A stretch of 64,000 nucleotides of DNA from positions 183,501-247,500 of the forward strand of contig JAQGDQ010000083.1 in assembly GCA_030141605.1 (NCBI GenBank), written 5' to 3'. Below are positions 49,010 to 59,720 of the stretch, one piece after another. The notes under the pieces are model-generated. The model ran no database searches, was not told the origin of the DNA, and saw nothing but the letters and a program-made list of their open reading frames with translations. This stretch comes from Tubiluchus corallicola. Lineage: Eukaryota > Priapulida > Priapulimorpha > Priapulimorphida > Tubiluchidae. Each line of letters opens with the position of its first letter. Within the stretch, counting starts at the first letter, position 1. The translations under genes and the position numbers were made by a program.

Positions 49010-51004
49010 ACTAACGAAAGATCTGATACGCAGCCGTCCGTGTAGAAGGGAGCGCAGCATTAATGACGACCGTACAGCCAAACATTTCGTCACTGTTTAG
49101 TTTTAAGTACTCATGGGTAGTGTTTTAACGTTGAAATTTAGATCTATAATCAATTGTTTAGTGGGTTATCTTGTTTTTTAAGTTCAATTTTTGTATCACT
49201 GCTAGGGTTGCCATCCTCCTGATTTGGCCCGGAGTCTACTGAAATTCAGCCATACATCCGCGATTCGGTTTGGTTTTTGAAAAATTCTGAAGTTTTCTGA
49301 TATCGACCATCACATTACAATTTAAGTGGGAAAAACGGAAATACATCTTGCATAGTATTGAACCGTTGCATAAGGTTACGCTAAAAACTGCGGAATTTTT
49401 GTCAAGTAAAATAGTGAACTTATTAAATCAAGTTTAAATGGTTACATGGCTTCTGTTAAATGCATGATGCAAGTATTCTTCAGGCTTAAGTTAAATTCAC
49501 TTAACATAAACCATCTATCTATTATACGTACAGCATTCATGCATACCGTGTTACAATACGTCGCGGGAAAAGCAAAAACCAATGCTGGAATACTGATCCC
49601 TGATTGGATAAAACCCTTGGCCGGCTGGTGCATACTGTACAAAATAGAACTCATTTCTGTTTTAGAACGGCTGCTGTCTTCACGGCCACTTCCATAAACT
49701 CCGCGTTTCATCTTTGATTTGAAATTAATGTAGTCTAATTTGGGCGGTCATTTTATCACGGCCGACGTCTGCCGGTTTGTCTTGTGGCGGCCGTGTATCA
49801 TTGGCTTAACACAAAATTCTTAAACAATACAGCCGACGTGCACGAGCAAGGGTTGGGGGTGGGGGGTGGCTGTTTGTCTGCAGCCTCCCCCGCCCGGATT
49901 CGGGCAAACACATTTTTTTCGGGCACCGAAATTACTATAAAATAATATTTTTCATAAAAGGAAATCTCGCAATTTCTCCATGCTGCCAAATGAAGTGCCC
50001 GAAATTCGGACATTTTTTTATCATGGGGTGTGGTGAGGCAATTCCCGACGCGGAGGTGACCCTGAATTTTTCCGGCAAAAGTGGCTTACCCTCCCTCCTG
50101 AAAAAATCGGCCCGTTCGCCTATGCCGTCATGGTGTCATCAGCACTAGAAAAATTTAAAATAGGCAAGATAAGTTATGTTGATAATTGTGAGTGAAACTT
50201 GAAAATTTGTTCCTATATCAGTGTAATTATCTCGAATAAATACGACAGAAAAAAGTACCACTTCATAGGTGCCGTTTTTTCGTTTTGCCTTCCCTGTTTT
50301 CCTCTTTCATTTATCACGGTTTTTGCATAGGTTTATTAATTTTCATTACTAGCCTTTAACAAAGTTTTTTGTTATTTTTTTTTACAGATTTCTTTTTTAT
50401 TTACTTGTGCTTCTGTCTGTTTAAACTAGTGACGTGACATTTGGTAATTATTTTCTCATAAACGTTTAATTCAGTTTTGTTTCTTTTGTATGTACCAGGT
50501 AGTACCTATATTGTTATACACAGAACTGTTATTGACTGTTATTCGATTTAGTAATATAATTAGGCCTATAAATACAATTAATAGGCCTATGTCGCAGGAA
50601 CAGTGCACTGAAAGCACTTATACCTAACTTAGACTAAATGCTGAATTTTGGCTTTGAACAAGTGTGCCGAATCGTATAAAAATTATTAATAATTCTTTTA
50701 AGAAAGTTAAAACTTCTTATATGATAATATTTGAACACACTACGTAGTTAGCTACAATAAATTATTAGCTTAATAATTAACACAGTAAATGTAACATTTG
50801 CCAGTGGCTAGCGATTACTGCAGCCACTATGCAAGAACAATTTTTAGTAAATAGCTGAACAACCAGCGACGTAGGTCGCGGGGAGCGATATAAATTCTGT
50901 ACAATGATTCTGCGCATAGTACATATTGCGAAAGCGCATGTGCACTGCTATCTGTTAGTAAGCGATGTTTCAGCAAGTTTTATTGCTTTCCTGTTAGTAT
51001 ACTT
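49010..51004. other. Non-coding, transposon-like patches
   Basis: TAGGGTTGCCATCCTCCTG near 49202 resembles a hAT-type end. A GC-rich block at 49.80-50.13 kb, ending CGGCCCGTTCGCCTATGCC, looks like a DNA-transposon terminus. No matching opposite ends or target duplications were found. No gene. Confidence 0.4.
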
Positions 51005-51078
51005 GGCCGGTTAGCTCAGTCGGTTAGAGCGTGGTGCTAATAACGCTAAGGTCGCGGGTTCGACCCCCGTACTGGCCA
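51005..51078 (+). tRNA. tRNA-Ile (AAT anticodon)
   Basis: A complete 74-nt cloverleaf. The acceptor GGCCGGT/ACTGGCC has one G-U pair. The D arm is GCTC/GAGC, the anticodon loop is CTAATAA (anticodon AAT) and the T arm is GCGGG/CCCGT around TTCGACC. The discriminator base is A. A box and B box are intact. It is the only tRNA in the window that looks functional. Confidence 0.95.
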
Positions 51079-51082
51079 TATA

Positions 51083-51087
51083 TTTTT
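51083..51087 (+). terminator. Pol III T-run terminator of tRNA-Ile
   Basis: TTTTT five bases downstream of the discriminator base, the normal RNA polymerase III stop. Confidence 0.85.
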
Positions 51088-52145
51088 CTTGCAAGTTTAT
51101 TTACAGCGCTACTTAATTTAGCTGTCTTAATTCATACGGGTATTCTAAAGTCCAAACTAACATTTAAAAATTGCACAATATTACTAAATAGTACCTAGAT
51201 TGGCTACAATGTGTTACTCAGTCATAATCTAGGTAAAATGATCTGCATTCGTTGGCCTAGAAAAGCAAAAACCCCTACGTGTCTCTGACTCATGTAATTT
51301 AGGGTTATTGCTGGGTAGATTAACAGAAAATGACAGTGAAAAACGAGTGAAACTTGAAGAATGGGTTATTCTTTATTTATTATTATAACCTGTAACCAGC
51401 AAGTGTTTGTCTTTGGCAGTGTGTATTGCATAGCTGTTACACAACAGATTCATAATTCCAGCGTTGTAGCTTTGTTGATGGTAAGCAGCATTATGCTGTC
51501 ATTTGCAATACATTTGTTATTATGGACAATTATCATAAATAATACTGCAAGTAGAAGTACAGCATGTAACTTGCTAAACTTGTAATTAACCGAACTGCAA
51601 TATAATTATACCCTACATAGGCGTGGCCTAAAAACTATACACAGCATAAAATTGTATAGAATAAAATATATTAGCTGCTGCTTTTCTTTGCGTTTACCTA
51701 CTTACTGAAAACGTCATTAAATGTTCGTTTTTGACAAATTGTCCATTTATCATCCGGGGTTGTACCTTTGCACTGATTTTACCACGGTTATGACCATTTA
51801 ATGGTTTATTAGTTTTATTTGTTTTTAAATTTGATTACCTGGTATGTAACACACTTGGTCCACGAGCAGTTATATAAAATGTCGTTGCCTTATAACTGTC
51901 ATCTTCCTTTCAGCTAAATTTTTATATATCTAAATTTTTGGACAGCAAATTATTAAGAGAAAATTACTAGTTTTACTCACACAGTAATAACCATTATCAT
52001 TGTTGGGCTGTAGTGCAATCAATTAATATTGCATACATTGAAACAAAATATATTACATCTTTATGACAAAAAAAATTGACAAAAACTATGTGTAATAATT
52101 TTCATTGTTATTTTTGGACACCAGCTTCTTTAAGTCAAGATCGCA
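51088..52145. other. Non-coding, no feature seen
   Basis: AT-rich sequence. The 51.36-51.59 kb hydrophobic frame has no splice or family support. Confidence 0.4.
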
Positions 52146-53124
52146 TTGAAAGCAAAATTAAATTTAAACAAAAATAGAACAGAGAGCTCTGGAATTGAGG
52201 AAGCTGGGGAACGTTTAATATTTAAACAGCTTATTATTGATACCAAAGTTACTATTGAAATCAAACTACTAATATACAAAAGATTAATAATGCCTCATTT
52301 AACTTATGGCTGCCATCTACTTGAAAACATTTCTAAACCCAAACAGGTAGACTAGATACAACTCAAAATTATGCGCTCAAACATGTACTAGGCCACTTTT
52401 CTAAGAAAATAAATTAACACCATATGTACTCAGCCACTAATAGAAAAAAATTAAGAATACCCAATATAGAATCAAACATTTATTACCATTCCTTAATATT
52501 TCTATTTAAATATATAAATGATATAATTCCAGTTTTCAAAGAAAATGGTTTATTATTTACCCCGATAAACATAAAAACGAACGCACCTATAATCTAAAAC
52601 AGTTACTTACAAAAAATATGGACACAATTCGATAAGCAAAACAAAAATCAACTTATGGAATTCAGCACTCTTAAGTAGAAAATCAAAAGACGGATTAACA
52701 ACGTTTAAAACAGAACTAAAAACAAACTGCTAACTCACAAAAGACCCTTACATAAAAGCGATAAAGTAGAATTCATCAATAATTGAGAATATCAAAAACG
52801 CATAACGCTCTAGACTCACAAATTCATCATAATATAAGTGTCTATACTATAAAAATATGCGACTCATACGGAAACTTGCATGGCAAAAAGTAGCAAAAAG
52901 TATCAAAAAATATTAAAATTTACCATATTTCATAAGTCACTATCATGTCGTCATGTAGATAAATTTGTAGTTATGTAATGTTGTATTTTAATGTTTTTAT
53001 TCTTATGATTTTTAACTTAGACTGACTGACACAACTGTACATAGTGTACATCAGTCTGTCACTGACTGGTTGTACACTGATTTTATGTATGATGTAAAAT
53101 GCTTTACTCTGTACCAGTGTATAT
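52146..53124 (+). mobile_element. LINE ORF2 C-terminus and 3' UTR, frameshifted
   Basis: The first part encodes KLLIYKRLIMPHLTYGCHLL, a typical post-RT thumb block. After several stops and shifts the end of the ORF reappears at about 52635-52733 (INLWNSALLSRKSKDGLTTF, then KTELKTNC and stop), the WN.L......FK..L+ ending seen in LINE polyproteins. The 3' UTR piece 52961-53124 is homologous to 57002-57160. Confidence 0.75.
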
Positions 53125-53544
53125 ATAAATGAAAAAGATAAATGAAATTCATCATTCTTACTTTATATCAATTCTGATGTTTCTAATATGTTTAACATAT
53201 ACAGTTTTGAATTTTTTTTGGAACTTCAAAAACATCTTCTGTATGATAAATAATCCATCATGTAACAAATTTTATAACATTTTTATATCCTCAGATAATC
53301 GCATTAATTGGTAACCTGCAAATGACTGATAATGAAAATGTTGATTTTCTTAAAAAGTTCACTAAGTACGTAAGCTGTTCAGCTGTTAGTTTTGTGTTGA
53401 TGTTTATTTAGTAAATAAACAATTTTTTACTGTCTACGATCACAGTTTAAAGATTATCAAAACTTATGCAGCAAAGGTAAGGTTGTTAAAATTTTGGAAC
53501 AAACTTAACTGAAGGAAAGAAATATAAAAGTCCTGACTGAATTT

Positions 53545-53610
53545 GGATTTGAACTGGCGACCTTTTGGTCACGAGTGTAACATCTTAAATCACTACGCGC
53601 AGGCAGCAGC
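53545..53610 (-). mobile_element. tRNA-like SINE head
   Basis: The minus strand has an A-box-like TAGTGATTTAAG (53595-53584) and a B box AGTTCAAATCC (53555-53545). The adjacent body resembles that at 58.08 kb. The MITE at 53621 lies immediately 5' of it (minus-strand sense). Confidence 0.5.
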
Positions 53611-53620
53611 TTGTGATTAA

Positions 53621-54003
53621 TAGGGGTGAGCATTCTCTACCAGAAAGCGAATTCGAATCGAACCGAATTTCTGACTTTCGAATTCGAATCTAACCGAACT
53701 TCAGTGTTTCAAATTCGAACTGAAGTCGAATTGAGATTGAATGATTTTCGAACAAGTTTTCGAACCACCAGTAAAAATTAGTCTTACAAAGATCATGTGT
53801 ATCACTAGATTTTGTTCTGCAATAAAACGACTAGTAATTTGTTTAAAATTGTGCACAGAAATCACTGCTAAATTACGCTAATTGCATGTTGTTTCAATCG
53901 TTTTAGTGATCAGGAACATATGTGATTGAAGTGCTGAATTATTTGAATCTACAGTTTTGGATTCGAATCGAGTTCGAACTCGAACGTTCGATGCTCACCC
54001 CTA
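53621..54003. mobile_element. hAT-type MITE with perfect 13-bp TIRs
   Basis: TAGGGGTGAGCAT at the left end (53621-53633) and its exact complement at the right end (53991-54003). Flanks are GTGATTAA and ATGATTAA (7 of 8), or a perfect TGATTAAT if the ends are shifted by one or two bases. The interior is rich in TTCGAATC-type subterminal motifs in both orientations, with no open frame. TAGGGGTG ends with 8-bp duplications are typical of hAT MITEs. Confidence 0.8.
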
Positions 54004-55059
54004 ATGATTAATTAAAACAAATGTAGCTCTGAAACCAATCGGAAAGTGAATGATACTGTAGGCCTATAGTTCATAAAGTAGCGAATATATGTGATACCGT
54101 ATCATGGATTTAAGACTTTGTGTCGAGCCAAAATGCTTGGACTTGTAAAAAGAGCCCATATTCATATCCAAGTGTATTTTTTTGGTTTTCATAAGCCTAC
54201 TTCGTAGTTAATGTGAATTTGCGCATTTATTAATGCGAAACTAACAAACTTTTAACCTTTTCATGTTTAATCCAAATGCTTTAAACACATAGTAAAGCGT
54301 ACTAGTGGTTATATAAGGCAATCAAATTTTATTTCTTGAGCTAAATGATACGTACTTTTGTAACGCGAGTACACCGAGACAAACCCTGGTAGTAATTACA
54401 ATTAATACCGAATTTATGATAACAATAATTACAAGGACATGACTATGTACAAAGAATAAGAATAAAACTTTAAGAATAAAAAGAATTTTTAGACACAAAA
54501 CAATGCCTACCTTTATAAGCAAATTGTTGCATTTCATGTTTTGGCCGTTAATTCACTAAAGTGACAAAAGCTCATCAGCATTATTGCATTTTTTGTCATA
54601 TATCATACAACAATAACCAAACCAAAACGGGAATAATGTAATTCCCTACGCGATCACACCAACACGCACCTTGCCGTTGCCACGGAAACAGCTTCATTTT
54701 CAGCAATTCGCAAAGCAAGGCAGCTTCAATATACCTGCAGCATGCGCGAAATTTTTTCGACTTCTGCCGGCAGATGGCGCACGGGAGTTGAGAAATTCGC
54801 TGGAAGGAAAGTATCGTTTGAGGAAGCACGCTGATTCTGATCATATGGTTTGGCACAATCAAGCGGAACTAAAACTATAGCTATTACCAGTTAGATCTGC
54901 TTTCGAGTATAGCATTTGATGTTGGTGGTGAAACTGTGATAAATGTGTTTTCTAAAAAGATGAAGACGGGGCTAATCAACTAAGCTAAAGGAAGAAGGCC
55001 AGTCGAAAGGAGCTAAAGCATACCTGATTTTGAAAGTACCTACGAAAATCTATTGTTTA
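54004..55059. other. Non-coding, one CpG-richer patch
   Basis: 54.64-54.81 kb is richer in CpG (ATGGCGCACGGG, TGCCGGCAGA) and may be a promoter or first-exon region. No supported exon. Confidence 0.35.
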
Positions 55060-55698
55060 AAGACAATTTTGTGTCTCTTCAACTTCTCATTGCTATCGAA
55101 GTATTCAAGATTTTGTCCAAAAACTGCCCGTCCTATCTTTATGGACTGATAGAGAGGAACGAAAGCAAAACCGCTACTTCCTCAGAAAAATGAACACTGC
55201 AGAACACCCTACATATGATGGTGTTACATATGGCAAGAAAAGTTTCTCCTATTATGGAGCCACATTGTGGAATGAATTACCAAACTGTCTCCGAATGGCC
55301 GAAAATCTTGGGGAATTTAAACGTCTAATTAAGTCATGGACTGGTGTATCATGTAAATGTGCCATTTGTAAATTCAGCGAACTTCCCAATTTTGTTAAGT
55401 CGTAATTAAATGCTGAAATGTTGGCAGGAAAATTTTTTATTGACCTGGATAGCTTTTTGTGTAAATTTTAGAAAATGTTACTGCCTAAAATTTTTATGTA
55501 GTTATAAATTTTTCTTGTACCAATACCTCTGGTGGCATCCAAAAGATTTTAAGAAGTACATATTATTACCATGTTATCGCTCATATACATTATGTTTGAT
55601 ATCGGTTTACGAGCTTTAAGCTCATGTTTTACAAATATGTACTGTTTATATCATACCGATGAAAATAAATATCATCTTATCTTATCTTATCTTATCAT
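55060..55698 (+). mobile_element. LINE 3' end with (TTATC)n tail
   Basis: The C-terminal ORF remnant is in two frames. The upstream part is IAIEVFKILSKNCPSYLYGL. After a shift near 55160 comes YGKKSFSYYGATLWNELPNC, then EFKRLIKSWTG and stop at 55405. This is the terminal G..LWN.LP......FK...K block of LINE ORF2. A 290-bp UTR ends with AAATAAATATCATCTTATC and TTATC repeats. Confidence 0.82.
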
Positions 55699-56948
55699 AG
55701 TTCTAGCTGCTGACATTTGTCCTTTAGTTTGTCAGCAGCTCGATTGCTTAAATGTCCATAAACTGGCATTCATTCAAAAGAACAACGACCCGACTGCATA
55801 ACATGACACTTCAGTGGTGCCATAAATGCAGATTATAATATTGGCATATGGATCATATTCTTCATATCCTTTATATATTACTGACTGGTGTAGCATGGTT
55901 TCAAACTATTATTTATTCGGCTAATTTTCTTATGAATGTTTGCTGAAATTATATCATTGTACGACATCTGCTCCTATTAGACCTGTCCTATATCACAATT
56001 CAAATTCAACTTTTTTATCTCTTTATAGTGTTACAGTAAAACATGATTAATAAAAGAATCTCTAATAAGTTTTGAAAAATGGTTAAAATGTATAGATAGA
56101 TCTAGAACTAGAGAAAGGATAGCGAAAAGACTATAAAGTCACCTAGACTGCAATCCTTTACCGAATATAGATAAAAAGATTTTTTAGACACTGGTGGGCA
56201 TTAATGTTATCAGTTTAATTTAGGAAACATTAGTAATTTTTAAAATTATGACATTTTCCATATAATCCAGAGAAAAGAATATACATGTAGTTTAATTAGC
56301 GGGCAACAAAATAAGGTCAGTCTTGATTAAACTAAAAATTGCATTTAGATTTTATGTGAAATACAGGTCAAAATTGTTATGAAATGATAAAAACACATTG
56401 GGTTAATAATGCTATTAATCAACAACAGGAGTTAAATACATTTTGATTTGAGTTCAACTTCATTATTTCTAGGCTTATTGATTAAGAACAAATCTACTAA
56501 CTTTGACAATAATACTAAATAATATAATTCTTAATATACTGATAAGACAAGCATTTAGCTATACAGTTTTTTTAGTAATTTTATAAAGGAGAGGTAAGAC
56601 TTGAGCAATCTGTGAACAACACCTAAATCTTTACTCATAAAATAATATTGCAGTGTGACTTTAATAGTTATTCTGCTGTAAAGAAGAGATGAAAGACACA
56701 ACATTATTCAATTAAATTTTATTTATTATTTTGCTTGATTTACAAAGCGACAGATTAGCTTGTATTTTTCTCTTGTAGGTGCATCTTGAATTAGCTGAAG
56801 TTTGTCAATGCAGGTAAAATTTAGCAATTACAGGAAAACCTGCGTATTGTAATCAGCAAGAACTTCTACGTTTTGATAAAGTCATGAATGAGAAAGCAGG
56901 AACATAAAAGTCATTTATTTATTTATTTGTTTATTTAAAACGCTTCAC
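55699..56948. other. Non-coding, no feature seen
   Basis: AT-rich intergenic sequence; no gene or repeat unit was recognised. Confidence 0.4.
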
Positions 56949-57175
56949 TAAGTTAAAAATCATAAGAATAAAAACATTAAAATATTATATTACATATAGA
57001 CAAATTTGTAGATATGTAATGTAGTATTTTAATGCTTTTATTCTTATGATTTTTAACTTAAACTGACTGACACAATTGCACTCATCAGTCTGTCACTGTC
57101 TGGTTATACACTAATTTTATATATGATGTAATTTGTTTCACTCTGTACTAGTGTATATTTTCTACAATAAAGGTT

Positions 57176-57177
<2 letters not shown>
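56949..57177 (+). repeat. LINE 3' UTR copy with an inverted 5' arm
   Basis: 57002-57160 is homologous to the LINE 3' UTR at 52961-53124 (shared TCTTATGATTTTTAACTTA, GACTGACACAA and CAGTCTGTCACTG). Immediately upstream, 56949-56998 is the near-perfect reverse complement of 57012-57061, giving an inverted repeat with arms of about 50 bp and a 13-bp loop. The element then runs into (AT)n and (GT)n. Confidence 0.75.
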
Positions 57178-57252
<75 letters not shown>

Positions 57253-57385
57253 GCGTGTGCGTGCGTGTGTGTGTGTGCGTGTGCGTGCGCGTGCGCGTGC
57301 GCGTCCGTCCGTCCGTGTGTGCATGTATGCGGGAGTGCGTGTGCTCGCGTGCGTGTGTGTGTATGTGTGTGTGTGTGTGTGTTTT
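57178..57385. repeat. (AT)n(GT)n composite microsatellite
   Basis: A short AT run, then about 55 bp of pure GT, then GT interrupted by GC (potential Z-DNA-forming alternation), and GT again. Cys/Val and His/Thr frames are artefacts. Confidence 0.95.
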
Positions 57386-58105
57386 CAATTTACATCTGCA
57401 TGTTTACGCTCTTATCATAAGTGCAGCTAACTAACTTATGTCTTAGTTTAAATTGTTCACCCACAGTGCACAAGGTAATTAAAAATGAATTACGTATTAA
57501 AAACATGGCTTTTTCATTTTACCTGTAGCAGCATTATTAATTTTGTACGGTTTGCGAAATTTAACCATATTTAGACTTGGGTGCATTGCTTAGAAAGTGA
57601 TTGCTTAGAAAATACCGTGATAGATTCGCTAATTCTTTGATGCGCACCGTAGAGATCACTGTAAACAGTATACTCTTATTGAGAAAGAGAAAAGAAAAAG
57701 TAAGCAAGTGAGGTATCTAAGTTTTCCTAATCGATGTGGGAAGCTTTTGTTTTATGATAAGAGGTTCTTTGAATTTGTATTCCTCACCTGCCATCAAGTG
57801 CCATTCTGAGCACGCGGTTTCACTTGTATTATTACAGGGATAGTTCATATAATTACAGAAAGTGGATAGTGTAATTGTATTTAATACAGAACGATACTTG
57901 CAAATTTTTATTGATAAAATGATATGCCCAAGGAAAAACAACATGGCAATTACTGAGTTTTTGAAACAAAGACTTTTTTACAAATCGCTCTAAGCAAGCC
58001 CAATGGCGACTCTGGGCGGTCTTCCAACAGAAATTAAAGTTGTAATCTGTTTCTGACAAATAAAAACACGTGGCCGAAAAATGCGAACTAGTCAGAATTT
58101 AGCGT
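57386..58105. other. Non-coding, no firm feature
   Basis: The minus frame 57944-57717 contains a few Cys and ends near a GTGAGG. It does not fit a Ly6 or other pattern well enough to call. Confidence 0.35.
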
Positions 58106-58165
58106 GGATTTGAACCGAGGTCCTTTGTATTACAAATCGAACGCTATGTCCACTAGATCATGAAG
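58106..58165 (-). mobile_element. tRNA-like SINE head (Thr-like)
   Basis: The minus strand has an A-box-like TGATCTAGTGGACATA (58160-58145), an anticodon-loop-like TTTGTAA (TGT, Thr) and a B box GGTTCAAATCC (58116-58106). Acceptor pairing is lost. The adjoining TCAGAATTTAGCGTGG resembles the body next to the 53.55-kb head. Confidence 0.55.
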
Positions 58166-58940
58166 CTTCTTGTGATCATGATAGGCCTTAGTTTAATTCT
58201 ATTAGTTTAGCAACTACTAAACACGTGAACTTTAAGAGACTAATTCAATGTGTAATTGATTAAATACTAATAATTAACTTATGAGCCATTAATAATTATT
58301 TAAAATCTGCTACGTTCCTAAGGATTGCCTGGTGTAACGCTTAAGCATAAGTCTAATCTCAATCTCGACTTTTTCACATTTTCTGCCTTTCAGTCAAGTT
58401 TAATTTTTAAAATTTATTAATTTGTAAGTGATTTATAATCGAATTCAAATGACTATACCTGGATTATAAAACAAATATTTGAACTTTAACAAATTTACTC
58501 TGCAAGATTTTGTGTTAAGTTGAATGCCCACATATTTAACTACACTAACAATGGGTAACTGAGGCACGTAATCACGTATAATATAAGAGTTAAAATCAAA
58601 ATCCACCAAAGCTACATTTAGGCCTACATAATTACTACAATAAGAAATTTAATAAACAGTGGCTCTGATCATATCAAAAGCTGACTATGACACACGGCCA
58701 TTTTTTTACGTAAGAGACAAAAATATGGTGAGCATATAGTACAGGTATATATAATAAAGTAAACATCAAAGGTGCCGAGATTCCGACAAAAGACCCATAC
58801 GGTCAAAAAGGGAAAGGATGCTCTTTGCTGGAACAATACAAAAACAACTTACCTGCCGTACCTGTGAGTTGAAAGCGTGCCTTTATGGAATCGGCGTCAG
58901 CTATTTTTGTTATTGATAGGTGTTGCCTTTGTTCTAATCA
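58166..58940. other. Non-coding, possible divergent promoter at right end
   Basis: At 58.86-58.90 kb the minus strand carries a donor-like GGCAG/GTAAGT preceded by an open stretch. Together with the plus-strand candidate exon at 58941 this could be a bidirectional promoter. Weak. Confidence 0.3.
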
Positions 58941-58995
58941 ATGCCGCCAGGACGTGATTGGTTAAGAAGGTATCTGACTCCTCCTTCTGGTCCAG
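58941..58995 (+). CDS. Candidate first coding exon (unassigned gene)
   Basis: An ATG (context CAATGCCGCC) opens 18 codons, MPPGRDWLRRYLTPPSGP, plus one base before a consensus GTAAGT donor (phase 1). The other two frames contain stops. A GATTGG (CCAAT-like on the minus strand) lies inside. I recognise no family, and no phase-1 acceptor exon was found before the window ends. Confidence 0.28.
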
Positions 58996-59464
58996 GTAAG
59001 TTGGGTGTCAGTAGGTGATAAATTGCATGTTGATTCTTATCAGGTGAAAGAAACAACTGATATCAAGTTGATTAATTAGCAGAAGAAGATAATATCAATT
59101 TGTTAAAAAATATTTACAGAAAAACGAAGTTAATTATCTGTGAACAATTACGATGTGCAAATATCGACACTTAAAAGTGTTGCATGAAACGCTGCTTTTA
59201 ATATCTTTTTGTAGTTTGAGTGCGTATTCATGGTAAGTTTTTGTCACTCTACTAGTTTTTTAAATATTTTAAAAGGGCGTTTGTGCGAAAATGTTTATAC
59301 ACCTGTCTTCGTACATATATAAAAATTTGCTTCATTGTGTAATAATGTTTAGTTTTCTAGGTGATTAATTCGTTAATCCCAAAGATATTCGCTTTTCGAC
59401 ATTTATTATTATTGGTAGGAAAATAGTAATTAGATTATTTAAAATTAAATGTTATTTTTACAAT

Positions 59465-59720
59465 TTAAGAAAAGATTAATACACGAAATTAATTTCAGTC
59501 AGGTTTTGTAATTTGCGTTTACAGTGCGAAGCTTGCATATGTTGACTTTTGACTGATATAAATAATTATATAAACAGTCAAATAATTTTCTTTATTTTGT
59601 ACGTTCGATTTACAACTTGAGTATTTGTACTCCCGCGTATTTTTACAACCTAATTTTGATATACAATTTGGATTTATTTTATTAAGAATAAAATAACTAT
59701 AGGAGAAAAAATTGTGAAAC
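59465..59720 (+). repeat. Diverged duplicate of 63.67-63.90 kb (left copy)
   Basis: Shares in order GATTAATA, TTTTGTAATTTGCGTTTACAG-like, TAATTTTCTTTATTTTGTAC, TTTGATATAC, GGATT and ATTAAGAATAAA with 63.67-63.90 kb. Further similarity continues beyond it (TTGCAAATGACG versus CTGCAAACGACG). Non-coding. Confidence 0.6.

Noticed and set aside
49202-50130. DNA-transposon-like ends (TAGGGTTGCCA; CGGCCCGTTCGCC)
   Set aside because: No complementary partner end or target duplication found for either.
57717-57944. Cys-containing minus frame considered as a second Ly6 exon
   Set aside because: Cys spacing does not match the CxxC start or the CC-x4-CN end of the Ly6 domain, and no companion exons were found.
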